Assembly (NCBI GenBank): GCA_001247695.2
Contig: LGRX02035281.1
Coordinates: 1-64,000 of the forward strand
Direction of reading: 5' to 3'
DNA from: Cymbomonas tetramitiformis
Lineage: Eukaryota; Chlorophyta; Pyramimonadophyceae; Pyramimonadales; Pyramimonadaceae
DNA: 64,000 nt
In this document: positions 33,941-44,002 of the stretch, piece after piece
How positions within the stretch are numbered: the first letter of the stretch is position 1
How the letters are laid out: every line of letters begins with the position of its first letter
Made by a program: the position numbers and the translations under genes
Notes under the pieces: model-generated
Told to the model about the DNA's origin: nothing
The model's input: the letters and a program-made list of their open reading frames with translations, nothing else
Databases searched by the model: none

Positions 33941-35362
33941 TCAAACTTTCCTCTTGTTGCCTCGGCCACGAGCAGCAACTTGCGGTGTGGCTGCAGATGA
34001 TGTAGTTTCTCCTGGCCCTTTGCCTCGTCCACGAGCAACAGGTGGCTGTGCAGCCGCAGATGATGCAACTCCCCCTCGCCCCTTGCCTCGGCCACGAGCA
34101 GCAACTTGCGGCACCGCCGTTGATGACGATGCAGCTTCGCCTCGGCCCTTGCCTCGTCCACGAGCAACAGGTGGCTGTGCAGCCGCAGATGATGCAACTC
34201 CCCCTCGCCCCTTGCCTCGGCCACGAGCAGCAACTTGCGGCACCGCCGTTGATGACGATGCAGCTTCTCCTCGGCCCTTGCCTCGTCCACGAGCGACAGG
34301 TTGTGGTGCAGCCCCAGATGATGTAGCTCCTCCTCGCCCCTTGCCTCGGCCACACGCAACAAATGGCAGTGCAGCCACTGAGTCGATGTCAGCATCCTCT
34401 CCACCCTCTTGATTCTGATATCGTGCGGCATCAACACCCGCTTGTCCGGTGCGACGCACCCTAGAGTAGATCCGAGACAGAAATATTTGGACTTTGGAAT
34501 CTAAGAGTTGCAACTCTTCGCGCCCTACAAAATGGACATCCATTCTCTCCCGGAGGGATGCGGCTGTGATCTTGTTATTGAGTTCCCACTGAGCAAGCAT
34601 GAGGACTTCTTGTTCCTCTGAGAATTGGATGCGCGCGGCTCGTGTTAGCATACGCGCCCAGCCTCGCTCTAGCATGAGCGGCTGAGGGAGAGTGAACGTG
34701 AAAGCACATGGAAATGATTGTATAGATATATGCCGCATTATGCTGAAGATGCCATCTACCTCATGTGCCGCCTTGATGGCCTGGCAAGGTTCATCATTGA
34801 TGCTACGCAGATGGCAACCGGGCACCAAATCACATGTCTTTAATCGCGATGTCTGCCATTTTATGCCATTCACAACCAAATCAGAGCTGCCATCAGATGT
34901 GCACGACACGTCTGCTTTGAATTGGGCATGTGATTCGAAGATGATGGTGCGGGTCTCCTCTATCGAAGCATGTGCCTTATGTTCATGGACTTTCTTCAAC
35001 ACGCCAATTTTGTCGTGTATCATGTTTTTCACCGAAGACAATTGTTTCCGACGACATTTGCTGATGTGTGCTTCATACGAGACTCTTTTCCGCTTGCTGT
35101 CGAATTTCTGATCACACTCCAAACATACCAGCAATTGATCACTTGCGCATGCTTCGAGAGATTGTCTCAAAAGTGCACGCTATGTTTTCCGATAAAGCTT
35201 GAATGCTGAATGTGTCCCACTGCCATCTGAAGTGTTAGCACCGCGCTGATCACGCAACTCCGCCTTCTCTCGCAGCATCTGGACTTTCTCTTGCTTGCGC
35301 AATTGATGGCTCTTGACGAGCAAAGACGCATGCTTGTCATTGCTAGTTGGGTTTGTGGGCAC
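33941..35362 (-). CDS. zinc-finger and GRGKGRG-repeat protein, left-arm copy, one in-frame TAG
   Basis: On the minus strand a frame opens near 35,362 (VPTNPTSNDKHASLLVK, non-ATG), meets TAG at 35,180-35,182, and continues in the same frame to TGA at 33,941. After the TAG it has a CX2C...HX3C finger (CLECDQKFDSKRKRVSYEAH), a Lys-rich helix, a middle region of unknown fold, a helical stretch (EEQEVLMLAQWELNNKITAA) that could be a DNA-binding helix pair, then five to six GRGKGRG modules with Ala/Ser spacers and a basic end (GRGNKRKV). The modules resemble AT-hook or RGG nucleic-acid-binding tails. Nuclear location is inferred from the basic C-terminus. The true start may be on an upstream exon. 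The antisense ORFs are shadows of the repeats. Confidence 0.5.
34025..34300. repeat. ~129-bp coding tandem repeat (GRGKGRG modules)
   Basis: CTTGCCTCGTCCACGAGCAA and CTTGCCTCGGCCACGAGCAG alternate in two nearly identical ~129-bp units. They encode paired modules ARGRGKGRGEAASSSTAVPQ and ARGRGKGRGGVASSAAAQPP. The right arm has the same structure at 58,225-58,500. Confidence 0.85.
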
Positions 35363-35509
35363 TTATGTGGCAATGATATCCTATGACACAACAACAAGTC
35401 CCAATTCAAGAACGAAAAATATGAATGAATGAGCAAAATAATCTTGATTATTATTGTTGTGAACATAACTTCATCATTATTATGCAACTTGCCCCCGGAT
35501 CATTTCATA

Positions 35510-35583
35510 CAACACACACACACACACATATATATACATATTATATCACTCTAAAAACACCATATATATAGAGTACTATATAT

Positions 35584-35614
<31 letters not shown>

Positions 35615-35615
35615 A
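35510..35615. repeat. CA and TA microsatellites in the left arm
   Basis: An (AC)n run at about 35,512-35,527 is followed by TA-rich sequence with a perfect AGTACTATATATAGTACT palindrome and a (TA)n run ending at about 35,613. The inverse is at about 37,260-37,370, directly before the non-LTR element. Confidence 0.85.
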
Positions 35616-35618
35616 CAC

Positions 35619-35927
35619 TTGAAGCGCATGCGTCGACGCGGGGGCGAAGGCTCCAATCAGCAAACCGCAAAGGAGGTCACGGACTCTTTGGACCTCCTAC
35701 CCATGAAAGGCCTTGATAATAAGGCTGTCTATGTTCCCATACACAAATTGCCCGAAAATACACAGCTTGATAGCATTCATCATCTTCAATCGAAATACAA
35801 TGTCAAGGAGCGAGAGGGTGGGCCAGAATCAAATATGCTCCGATGTTGGATTTTTGGGGGCATCGGACTTGGTACTGTCGTCAAGGTGGAGATTCCAGCG
35901 GAAGCAAACCTCAAGGTAAGCTCGTGA
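35619..35927 (+). CDS. possible exon of an unknown gene, between the arms
   Basis: The frame is open from the microsatellite edge (first ATG at 35,628) to TGA at 35,927, and a consensus donor AAG|GTAAGC occurs just before the stop. It encodes LPMKGLDNKAVYVPIHKLPE and a Gly-rich C-terminal part (IFGGIGLGTVVKVEIPAEAN). It could be a first exon. I do not recognise the family. It has no clear counterpart in the right arm, unlike everything around it. Its G+C is well above the adjoining AT-rich DNA. Confidence 0.35.
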   Translation: MKRMRRRGGEGSNQQTAKEVTDSLDLLPMKGLDNKAVYVPIHKLPENTQLDSIHHLQSKYNVKEREGGPESNMLRCWIFGGIGLGTVVKVEIPAEANLKVSS

Positions 35928-36544
35928 TCATGTGTGTGCTCATGTGTGCTCATGTGTGCTCATGTGTGCTCATGTGTGTAAGTGTACACATTAGTATTCA
36001 CTCTTGGCTTACCACAACGCATTGTGTGTAAGTGTATGCGTGTAGTTGAAGATTGCAAAATACTTAAATATGTGTGTTTGTGTGTGTGTGCGTGTGTGCG
36101 TGTCGGTGTGTGTATGGATGAATGAATATTGTTATGTGTTGCGGGCTGTGTGGCTTTAGCATGATTTCTAAATTAAGTATGCGTGTACTTGCTATGTCGT
36201 ATACTTGTGTAGACTGTGATGTAGCAACTTTTCTAAATTATGTATGCTTGGATTGAGTATGTATGCAGTACTTGTATAGGCTGTGATATATCACAATGTG
36301 TATACTTATACTTGGATTTACTAGGTATACTATCTTGCATATGCTGTAATATGTTGTGTCTTTAGTAGCAAATTTTCTAAATTATGTAGGCCTGGATTTA
36401 CTATGTATACTTGTATAGGCTGCATGGGTGATATAGCATTTTTTTTCTAAATTAAGCATGCTTGGATTTTCTCTGTATACTATCTTGTATAGGCTGTATT
36501 ATGTTGTGTGGCTTTAGCAACTTTTCTACAATAGAAGTGTGGTT

Positions 36545-36606
36545 GGATTTGCTATGTATACTACTTGTATATACAGCTTATATACAAGATAGTATACATA
36601 GCAAAT
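36545..36606. repeat. central palindrome of the giant inverted repeat
   Basis: GGATTTGCTATGTATACTA on the left pairs with TAGTATACATAGCAAATCC on the right around a short CAGCT-type loop near 36,575. Further out TGTGTGGCTTTAGCA pairs with TGCTAAARCCACACA, and the CA-rich tracts pair as well. Confidence 0.85.
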
Positions 36607-37271
36607 CCAAGCATACACAATTTAGTTTATGCAACCTACTACTATACAAATGTACATAGCAAATCCGAGCATGCCTAATTTAGACAAGTTGCTAAAGCCA
36701 CACAGCCTGCACACAAAGCCTGCACACACACACACCCACACACCCACACACAGCAATATGCATCCATTCATACACATGCCGCACAAGCATGTTCACACGC
36801 GCGTGCGCACGCGCGCACACACACACACAACACTGCACAAAAACAAAACAAGGTTGATTACTTAATTATTTTGCTGGGTTTTGATGAAGTCTAGAATCAC
36901 ATTGCCAACAAATATGGATAGAAAATTCTCCGGGGGCAAGTTGCCTAATAATGATGCAGTGATGTTCACAATGACAATTATGCCACAGCCTATACATGCA
37001 TGCATAGCAAATCCGAGCATGCGTAATATATGAAACATGCTAAAACCACACAGGCCGCACCACACATACACACATAGCAATATTTATCCATCCACGATAC
37101 AAATGCATGAGCGTGGTCACACACACACACACACGCGCACACGGCACACTTTTGGGAAAAAAAGAATTTTCATTATGGAGTTTCATTAGTCTTCCAGGGC
37201 CTGCTGTTTTAGCGGGTGCCTCTGTATTACACATTGTGATCTCTTACACACGGTGTGGCAGAGAGTATACA

Positions 37272-37305
<34 letters not shown>

Positions 37306-37383
37306 GTACTATATGTATATGGTGTTTTTAGAGTGATATAATATGTATATATATGTGTGTGTGTGTGTGTATGAAATGATCCG

Positions 37384-37848
37384 TGAAAGCCAAAAAAAAA
37401 AACGTCTCAGCGTCCGAAGGGCGCGAGCACTGGAAAAAATGTTTTTTCGCGCATATTGTTTATGATAATATTTTAGGTTTGAGTAGACGTTTTTCCTAGA
37501 ATTTTGTCGACCAGAAGGTATTTTTCGACCCCTGTTTTGCTTCTTATAGTGAAATATGGTGTCTTTTGCATCAAACCCTAAACCCTGCGGTATGATCTCG
37601 CTTTAGCTTGTATGATTTCTTGATATATGATATGAATTTTGAGTACCCAGCGACCTGAGTTTTTTACGAAGGTCCTGGGGAAAGAGTAACAAAACGCCTG
37701 GAGAAGCTGGAGAGCCTTGAGCTCTCCAGTGAGGAACCAAAACCATAAAGCACAACATTCCGCACAACTGAAGGAAAAAAGAAAAAACAACCTCAGAACT
37801 CTAACGCGCTTGGTTGTCGCGTTGTTGATAATCTCACACAGGAGAATT
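37384..37848 (+). other. 5' untranslated region of the non-LTR element
   Basis: Begins TGAAAGCC followed by an A run. A CCCTAAACCCT stretch is at about 37,575-37,585. No promoter motif is certain; non-LTR elements usually carry an internal promoter here. An open frame runs into ORF1 from 37,717 but has no ATG before 37,849. Confidence 0.5.
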
Positions 37849-40800
37849 ATGAGCGAAGAAGGAGCCACAGATATGGACGCGCACACCCAACCAGAAACCA
37901 TCCAGCAGAAATATGACTTTATGCGGAGTATGAACTCAGACGTGATTCGTGACAGTGATAAGTGGAGCGCTCAATTGGACCAGGACACAGTCTCGTCCCT
38001 CATTTATGCCACTTTCCTTGCGAAAGCAGACGCAGTCTTCGCAACTCGCAACATTCCAATAAACCATAAGCAGTTTTTCGGAAACATTCAAAGGCCATCC
38101 ACTATGTGCACCTTCCTGTGGAACATTTTCAGACACGCGATAAATATGTGTTCGGTGAAAGGAAACGAAGTTGTCATTGAGTCAGCAGCAGCAACCACAA
38201 ACGTTGAAAAGTTAATAAAGTACACCAGGAATACAGTTCAGAGGGAGAACATCAGAAACATTGTCGAAGCACTCCTGGAATTCGACTTGTATTTTCCCAC
38301 ACTGGCGTCAGTTCAGACACAAGTTGAGGAACGCATTGCGAAGCAGGCATCGGAGTTAACACAGCAGTCCCCCTCAGCCTCTGGATTAGCAGAAATCGAC
38401 CTGGGTGCACACGAGGGAGCACAAGCCGAAGGTGCTCAAAACGAGGCGGAGAAAGAGGAAGAGGACACTTGGGAAGAAAGAGAAGAAGCAGGTATAAAAT
38501 TAAACAGCCTCCCATTCTTAACCTGTTTAATCACAACTGCCGCATTGCAAAACGCAGTAACGAAAGCTCACGCACAGCATTTAGAGATAGCAAGCATTTC
38601 TTTTCTCATTCTTGCATTTCTAACAGCTGTGAACACAGGCGAGTACGACGGAATCGACGGGCTAACTGGACAACGAGAAGTGTCACTTGTCAACCACGAA
38701 GAGGAAGCTGAGTTCGACTTGGCATCTCTACAAACGGCAGTGGACTACTCTGAGACGGTGAAGAACGCCGAAACCGAAATCGAAGGCCACGAAGGTGACT
38801 TGGAGAACGAGGACTTTCTCCAGACACTGAAGATCACGAGACACAACGTCCAGAACATCGCGCGCTTCACTGGACGCGAGCTGAGTGAAGTCAGAAGGCA
38901 GTGCGAGGAGACCCTGACCAGGAAGCATCTCGACGTTGGCTCACTGGCAGTTGACGGTTTGTCGCGTAAGGTGGACGCATCGGGTGTCGCTAAGGTAAAA
39001 ACCGCCCTCTCACTTCACGTAAAAAAGCATTCTCATAACTACTGCTCTTGCATTAAGCGCCATTAGCCTTTCAAAACTTTCATTCCTATAAACATTACGA
39101 CAACGTGCATTCTAACTAGTGTAAAAACGCAGACTCCCTTCATCAAAGTTCAGCTAAAGAGCGAGGACGAAGCTGCCGCAATTCTCGAGCTGGGAATCCT
39201 TTTGGTGGACGGGCAGCGTTTCAACATCACTCCCAAATCTTCAAGACTAACTCGATTCAACCTGTTCCTGCGTGCTTCCGCTCCCAATCTCCAGGTCTCA
39301 ACGGAAAACATTGTCTCATTTCTGCTCACGACTCCATTTGCAAGCTTTGTAAAGCGGGTTGTCTTTCAACAGACATTCACAGAACAACCAGGCAAGGGCA
39401 GAGGATCACGGCTGGTCAGAAGGATCTACGCAGTACTCAGGCCCCCAGTTGCAGCAGCACCGGAACCGGCAGTACCGGACATTCAAAATCCGGAGCACGC
39501 AGTTTACTTCATTCCACTTCAGTACATCTACAACCCTGTTGGAGTTGTCCTGATTACCCAGTGCAGTGCCCACGAGTGTTTCAAGTGTGCCCCATCTCCC
39601 AAAAGGTTCGGTCATTGTTCCAAGAACTGTATGGACAGCGGGAAAGGGAAGGGAAAGGGGAAATGATCTGGTAAAGGAAAAGGATCAGGAGGAGGAGGCC
39701 CCCCAGGATTCCCACCAGGAGGCCCTCCAGGACCGCCGAGTACCCCCACAAAAAACTCAGCCAAGTGGGAAGCAGCAAAAGCTAAAGCATTAAAGAGAAA
39801 GCTCACCCCCTCATGGCTATTACCCGGAAGTACTGGTAATAGTACTTTCGACGCCGAAAGTACTGTCACAAGTACTTTCACGGCATAATTTTTTTCGGGG
39901 TCTTCCCATTATTGGGGGGGGCTGCCAATCATATCCCAGTCCCCTAAGGACCTAAACTGAGTTGTCTTATGCCCCATTGGTCGGCTTTCCACTTGTAGCC
40001 TTCTCAATGGATGCTAGAAGCCAAGGGGGTAGCATTTTTTGTTACATTCCATTGTTTTGTAGTTGCAAAGATAGTGCCCTCTCCTTTTGAATTTTTTGAA
40101 AGCACGCATTGGCCGATGAACAAGCTGGCGATCACTCAAATCATAACTATATATCGCATCTAATCATGTATGTGACAATAAATCTGATGACATGATGGCA
40201 TGTATGATAAGTTGCGGGTCAAACCCAGCCCTACAAGTGTGTTTAAACTAAGGGATCTTATGGTAGGATAGGGTACACAAGTAGCATGCCGTGGATTCTC
40301 CCAACGGGCACCCTTGTACCGAGTATCGCTCGGAGATGATTTGTAACGATGTTGTGGACTATGAGACCCATTTTTGGGACCCCGATCGATGTCTAAGGTG
40401 CATATTTGAGTTTTGAAGAGAGTTCAGAGCCTACAGACAGCGTACCAGTACGCATACACAAGTAGCATGCCGTGGATTCTCCCAACGGGAACCCTTGTAC
40501 CGAGTATCGCTCGGAGATGATTTGTAACGATGTTGTGGACTATGAGACCCATTTTTGGGACCCCGATCGATGTCTAAGGTGCATATTTGAGTTTCGAAGA
40601 GAGTTCAGAGCCTAGCAGACAACGTACCATTACGCATACACAAGTAGCATGCCGTGGATTCTCCCAACGGGCACCCTTGTACCGAGTATCGCTCGGAGAT
40701 GATTTGTAACGATGTTGTGGACTATGAGACCCATTTTTGGGACCCCGATCGATGTCTAAGGTGCATATTTGAGTTTCGAAGAGAGTTCAGAGCCTAGCAG

Positions 40801-42436
40801 ACAACGTACCAGTACGCATACACAAGTAGCATGCCGTGGATTCTCCCAACGGGAACCCTTGTACCGAGTATCGCTCGGAGATGATTTGTAACGATGTTGT
40901 GGACTATGAGACCCATTTTTGGGACCCCGATCGATGTCTAAGGTGCATATTTGAGTTTTGAAGAGAGTTCAGAGCCTAGCAGACAGCGTACCAGTACGCA
41001 TACACAAGTAGCATGCCGTGGATTCTCCCAACGGGCACCCTTGTACCGAGTATCGCTCGGAGATGATTTGTAACGATGTTGTGGACTATGAGACCCATTT
41101 TTGGGACCCCGATCGATGTCTAAGGTGCATATTTGAGTTTCGAAGAGAGTTCAGAGCCTAGCAGACAGCGTACCAGTACGCATACACAAGTAGCATGCCG
41201 TGGATTCTCCCAACGGGCACCCTTGTACCGAGTATCGCTCGGAGATGATTTGTAACGATGTTGTGGACTACGAGACCCATTTTTGGACCTTGATCGAAAC
41301 ACCATAGCAAGACCCTACTTTTATGTTATCTTACCAGAGTAACCACTGAGTGTGTAATATGTTAGGAATGTGCGCTGCTATCATTCTGAGTGGGAATATA
41401 GTGGCCTCTACGTGTTCACATTAGAGTTTAAGAAAGTCAAAATTAAAAAAAATCGTGCAGTTGGAGTAATTAGGCTCCAAAATTAATTTTCCTGAAATTA
41501 AATGTGGCAGTGTGTCTGGAAATCTATTGTTTAATAGTAGGGTTGATTCAAATCGGTTCGGCAAGCGGTGTAATACTAGTACGGTCATGCATTAATGTTA
41601 AGATCGATATATTTGATATATACATCACTTTATAACTCGCATGGATCGCAATATCGAGGCAGTTATGGCAATTTGGGTTTGGGTTTGAATGTGGCCAAAA
41701 TGGCATTATTGTGGAGTATGTGACCAGCATTCCGCTTGGGAGGAATGCCATAAATTGTGCAAGCTAAACATGGATCAAACCCCTCAACTCAAAGGACACT
41801 CATCTATGGCAGTATATCGAATTTTAGAAATGTTAACGAGCTCTATACATTCACATATGCGGTCACCATGCACCCACATATGACGTGCACCATATGGACG
41901 GTGACTATGGAAATCACGAATTTTTCTGTATTTGATGAGCGCGGCCCACATCACCACGTGTTTTGAGCCCCAACCTTTATCATAATAGCATGCAACGTAG
42001 CACACGTTCGAACAAGGTCCCAATAATGTTGGGCACCGCTTTACTCGACATCCTAGGCCCATTAACAGCACCTAACAACACATCTAGTCGAAAGTACTTG
42101 TGACAGTACTTTCAGAAATTAATTATTTTCTGGTTTTTCACACCCTAAAAGTATGCTATAAATATACCAACCTAAACTTGATAACGGCACGTGTGAGTCA
42201 TTTGGGAAATTAAAAAGGGTCGTAAATGAATTTTCAAAAATGTTAAACGACCCATATCACCAAGTATACCGGATATCACATAGTTTTAGCAAAGTACTTG
42301 TAATAGTACTTTCCCGCCGGGTAATAGCCACTCAGCTCTCAGCCCTGCTCACAAGATCCCCGCAGGAGGCAGCCAGAGACAACCCCTGACACAGGAAGGT
42401 GACGAAGGAATTAATCTTGCTGAAGGTAGATACTGA
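37849..42436 (+). CDS. retrotransposon ORF1, putatively spliced, split by a DNA transposon
   Basis: Start ATG at 37,849 (MSEEGATDMDAHTQPETIQQ). Proposed coding segments are 37,849-38,491, 38,627-38,994, 39,133-39,813 and 42,335-42,436. The first two joins are GT-AG introns, phase 1 and phase 0, each ending in a CTAAC-type branch site near the acceptor; the alternative acceptor at 38,638 also keeps frame. The third gap is an inserted transposon whose removal leaves the frame intact to TGA at 42,434. The protein is acidic in the middle. Exon 3 has a Cys/His motif (CFKCAPSPKRFGHCSKNC, CX2CX8HX4C) like an elongated zinc knuckle, then GKGKGK and a Gly/Pro-rich tail. An in-frame TGA at 39,664-39,666 interrupts the tail. 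It probably binds the element RNA. Confidence 0.6.
38492..38626 (+). other. putative intron 1 of ORF1 (135 bp)
   Basis: GTATAAAATT to TTCTAACAG. The length is a multiple of three and there is no stop in frame, so ORF1 stays open if it is retained. Its translation is hydrophobic and unlike the acidic exons around it. An alternative acceptor is ACACAG at 38,638. Confidence 0.5.
38995..39132 (+). other. putative intron 2 of ORF1 (138 bp)
   Basis: GTAAAAACC to AAAACGCAG, with CTAACTAG shortly before the end. It contains in-frame stops, and splicing joins phase 0 to phase 0 so that ORF1 continues as TPFIKVQLKSEDEAAAILEL. Confidence 0.6.
39814..42330. mobile_element. 2.5-kb DNA transposon nested in ORF1
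   Basis: The termini are TGGCTATTACCCGG and CCGGGTAATAGCCA, flanked by a 4-bp duplication CTCA (39,810-39,813 and 42,331-42,334). Subterminal AAAGTACTnnnACAAGTACTTT-type repeats occur at both ends (39,832-39,885; 42,093-42,117; 42,293-42,313). Taking it out restores the ORF1 reading frame for 33 further codons, which supports the borders. No transposase is present, so it is non-autonomous. Superfamily is uncertain; four-base duplications are known in several. Confidence 0.8.
40264..41295. repeat. ~182-bp satellite, about 5.7 units, inside the nested transposon
   Basis: ACACAAGTAGCATGCCGTGG recurs every ~182 bp from 40,275, followed in each unit by GTACCGAGTATCGCTCGGAG (with a CCGAG...CTCGG hairpin) and GACCCCGATCGATGTC. 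Units are nearly identical, so the array expanded recently. The last unit breaks off in GACCTTGATCG. Confidence 0.95.
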
Positions 42437-42507
42437 GAAATTGGTCTGCTTAATCCGTCTCTTCTCTCTGAACACTTTCTCAGACTTTGTGATCCCGGGC
42501 ATCTGAT

Positions 42508-43692
42508 ATGCAAGTGACCCACACTAGCATTCCTGCAACCAGAAGAGCCAATCTCTTCCTTGCTCTGCTCATTGTAACCCATCGGCCAGCAGTAAATTTA
42601 AGTATGCACAGCAAACATTTAAACCCCTGCTCTTGCTCTGCATTCTCTTTTATAACTGCTGTACACTCCCCACAGTTTGTCTCACCACACAATGCATATT
42701 TCTCTCAACTTCAAAAGCTCAGTCTAGAAGCAGAGCACGGACATATATATGGCCCAAAATTCACGCTCAAACTTGCATTATATAGTCACCTTCATCATAT
42801 GGACCCTTCTGTGAACGGCACACTGTCACTAAACAAATGCAAAGCACCCAACTGGCATAATAATAACCTGCCACTTGATAAACACTTATGCAGTGAATAC
42901 AGTTCCTCACATAGCTCACCTCCCGAGGCACCCGAACCAACAAACTTACAAGATAACCTGCACCGGTTACTCAACACTACAATATTAATAAATAACCACA
43001 CACGGTGCCTAGCTAACTTAAGAGGACGGGAAAACAAAGCAGGAAACACTACACAATATGCAGGTAACTTAACACGGCATACTGATAACTCAATGCATTA
43101 TACAGAAAGTTTGATAACATTTACACGGTGCTTAGAAAACAACATGCGGTCAACAAATAACACAAATAAACCCATATACTTTCCGAAGCGGTTTGTTGCT
43201 AACCTGAAGCGGGTCACGGCAAACTTAGCTTGGTGTTTAAACAACTTAGAACTGAATGCAATACACCGTAATAGTACTGATAAAATAATTTTACGAGAGG
43301 CTCGGGGGCACGAACACATGATTTTAGGGGAAAAGGCGGCTATAAGCACCAAAATAATGGGAAACCCTAACCTCTTGAGTCGATACCTAGTGAATATGGG
43401 ACGGGTAGAGGTGCGTAGGAGTAAAATTGGGCGAAAATATTTCACACAATGCTTATATATGACAATAAGGGATAGTAGGGAAAAAATAAAGGCAAACGGA
43501 CAACCTTGGACCGGAAGCGAATTGCATGAGGCACAATTCGTTAAAAATCGAAATTTTGCAAAAAAAGAGCCTAGAACCAAAAAATTTCCGGGAAGGGATC
43601 CGAGGACTTATACGAAGCCATGTGCGAAAGAGGAAGGCCCAAATAAACGATATGGTAGCCGAGGGGAGGCAACAGGTGGGTGTAACGCGTAA
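42508..43692 (+). CDS. retrotransposon ORF upstream of the protease, heptad-like repeats
   Basis: ATG at 42,508, 72 bp after the ORF1 stop. The first ~150 residues are of no known type. From about residue 170 there is a degenerate seven-residue pattern rich in Asn, Leu and aromatic or His positions (NLTRHTDNSMHYTESL, RFVANLKRVTANLAWCL), mirrored by 21-bp DNA periodicity at about 43,060-43,260, and suggesting a coiled coil. The C-terminus is basic. The next frame overlaps at 43,526 and continues the same kind of sequence, so these are probably pieces of one reading frame broken by a +1 shift between 43,526 and 43,692. Confidence 0.5.
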   Translation: MQVTHTSIPATRRANLFLALLIVTHRPAVNLSMHSKHLNPCSCSAFSFITAVHSPQFVSPHNAYFSQLQKLSLEAEHGHIYGPKFTLKLALYSHLHHMDPSVNGTLSLNKCKAPNWHNNNLPLDKHLCSEYSSSHSSPPEAPEPTNLQDNLHRLLNTTILINNHTRCLANLRGRENKAGNTTQYAGNLTRHTDNSMHYTESLITFTRCLENNMRSTNNTNKPIYFPKRFVANLKRVTANLAWCLNNLELNAIHRNSTDKIILREARGHEHMILGEKAAISTKIMGNPNLLSRYLVNMGRVEVRRSKIGRKYFTQCLYMTIRDSREKIKANGQPWTGSELHEAQFVKNRNFAKKEPRTKKFPGRDPRTYTKPCAKEEGPNKRYGSRGEATGGCNA

Positions 43693-44002
43693 CACGGAGA
43701 GCACAATAATGCTCAGAAGCCACGGAAATGGGGGAAGCAAGGTGCGCACTGGTCTTGCAAAAGACACACGGGATGCAGTCAAGCGGGCTACAGATAAACT
43801 AATACGGAGCTCGGAAATAATGCGGCGATACATTGCAAAACTAACGCGGTGGACGGAAAACTTAAAAAAGTATACTTTCAATCTGATATGGGCCGAAAAT
43901 AAATCAATACTTTCTGTCGGTAAAACTACAAATCACCCTGAGAACTTAAGACTGTACTTAGTAAACCCAGCACGGACCGAGACATATTTTAAATGGAGAT
44001 AA
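43526..44002 (+). CDS. retrotransposon ORF fragment continuing the heptad-like region
   Basis: Overlaps the previous frame and is basic at first (RSHVRKRKAQINDMVAEG), then returns to the seven-residue style (IAKLTRWTENLKKYTFNL, HPENLRLYLVNPARTETYF). It ends at TAA inside ATGGAGATAA, where the ATG is the start of the following frame. That overlap could be a real stop-restart junction or the scar of another frameshift. Confidence 0.45.
   Translation: MRHNSLKIEILQKKSLEPKNFREGIRGLIRSHVRKRKAQINDMVAEGRQQVGVTRNTESTIMLRSHGNGGSKVRTGLAKDTRDAVKRATDKLIRSSEIMRRYIAKLTRWTENLKKYTFNLIWAENKSILSVGKTTNHPENLRLYLVNPARTETYFKWR

Noticed and set aside
33855..34437. ORFs antisense or frame-shifted to the GRGKGRG gene
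   Set aside because: They are shadow frames of the coding repeat and mirror its 129-bp period. The GRGKGRG frame alone continues into a finger-containing protein and is matched by the right arm.
40264..41295. CRISPR-like array
   Set aside because: The units are contiguous 182-bp satellite copies without variable spacers, in a eukaryotic transposon. The other tandem arrays in the window fail the same test.
42508..43692. A viral or cellular structural protein unrelated to the LINE
   Set aside because: It lies between ORF1 and the protease inside the element's borders, on the same strand, with similar AT-rich codon use and a heptad style continued in the next frame.
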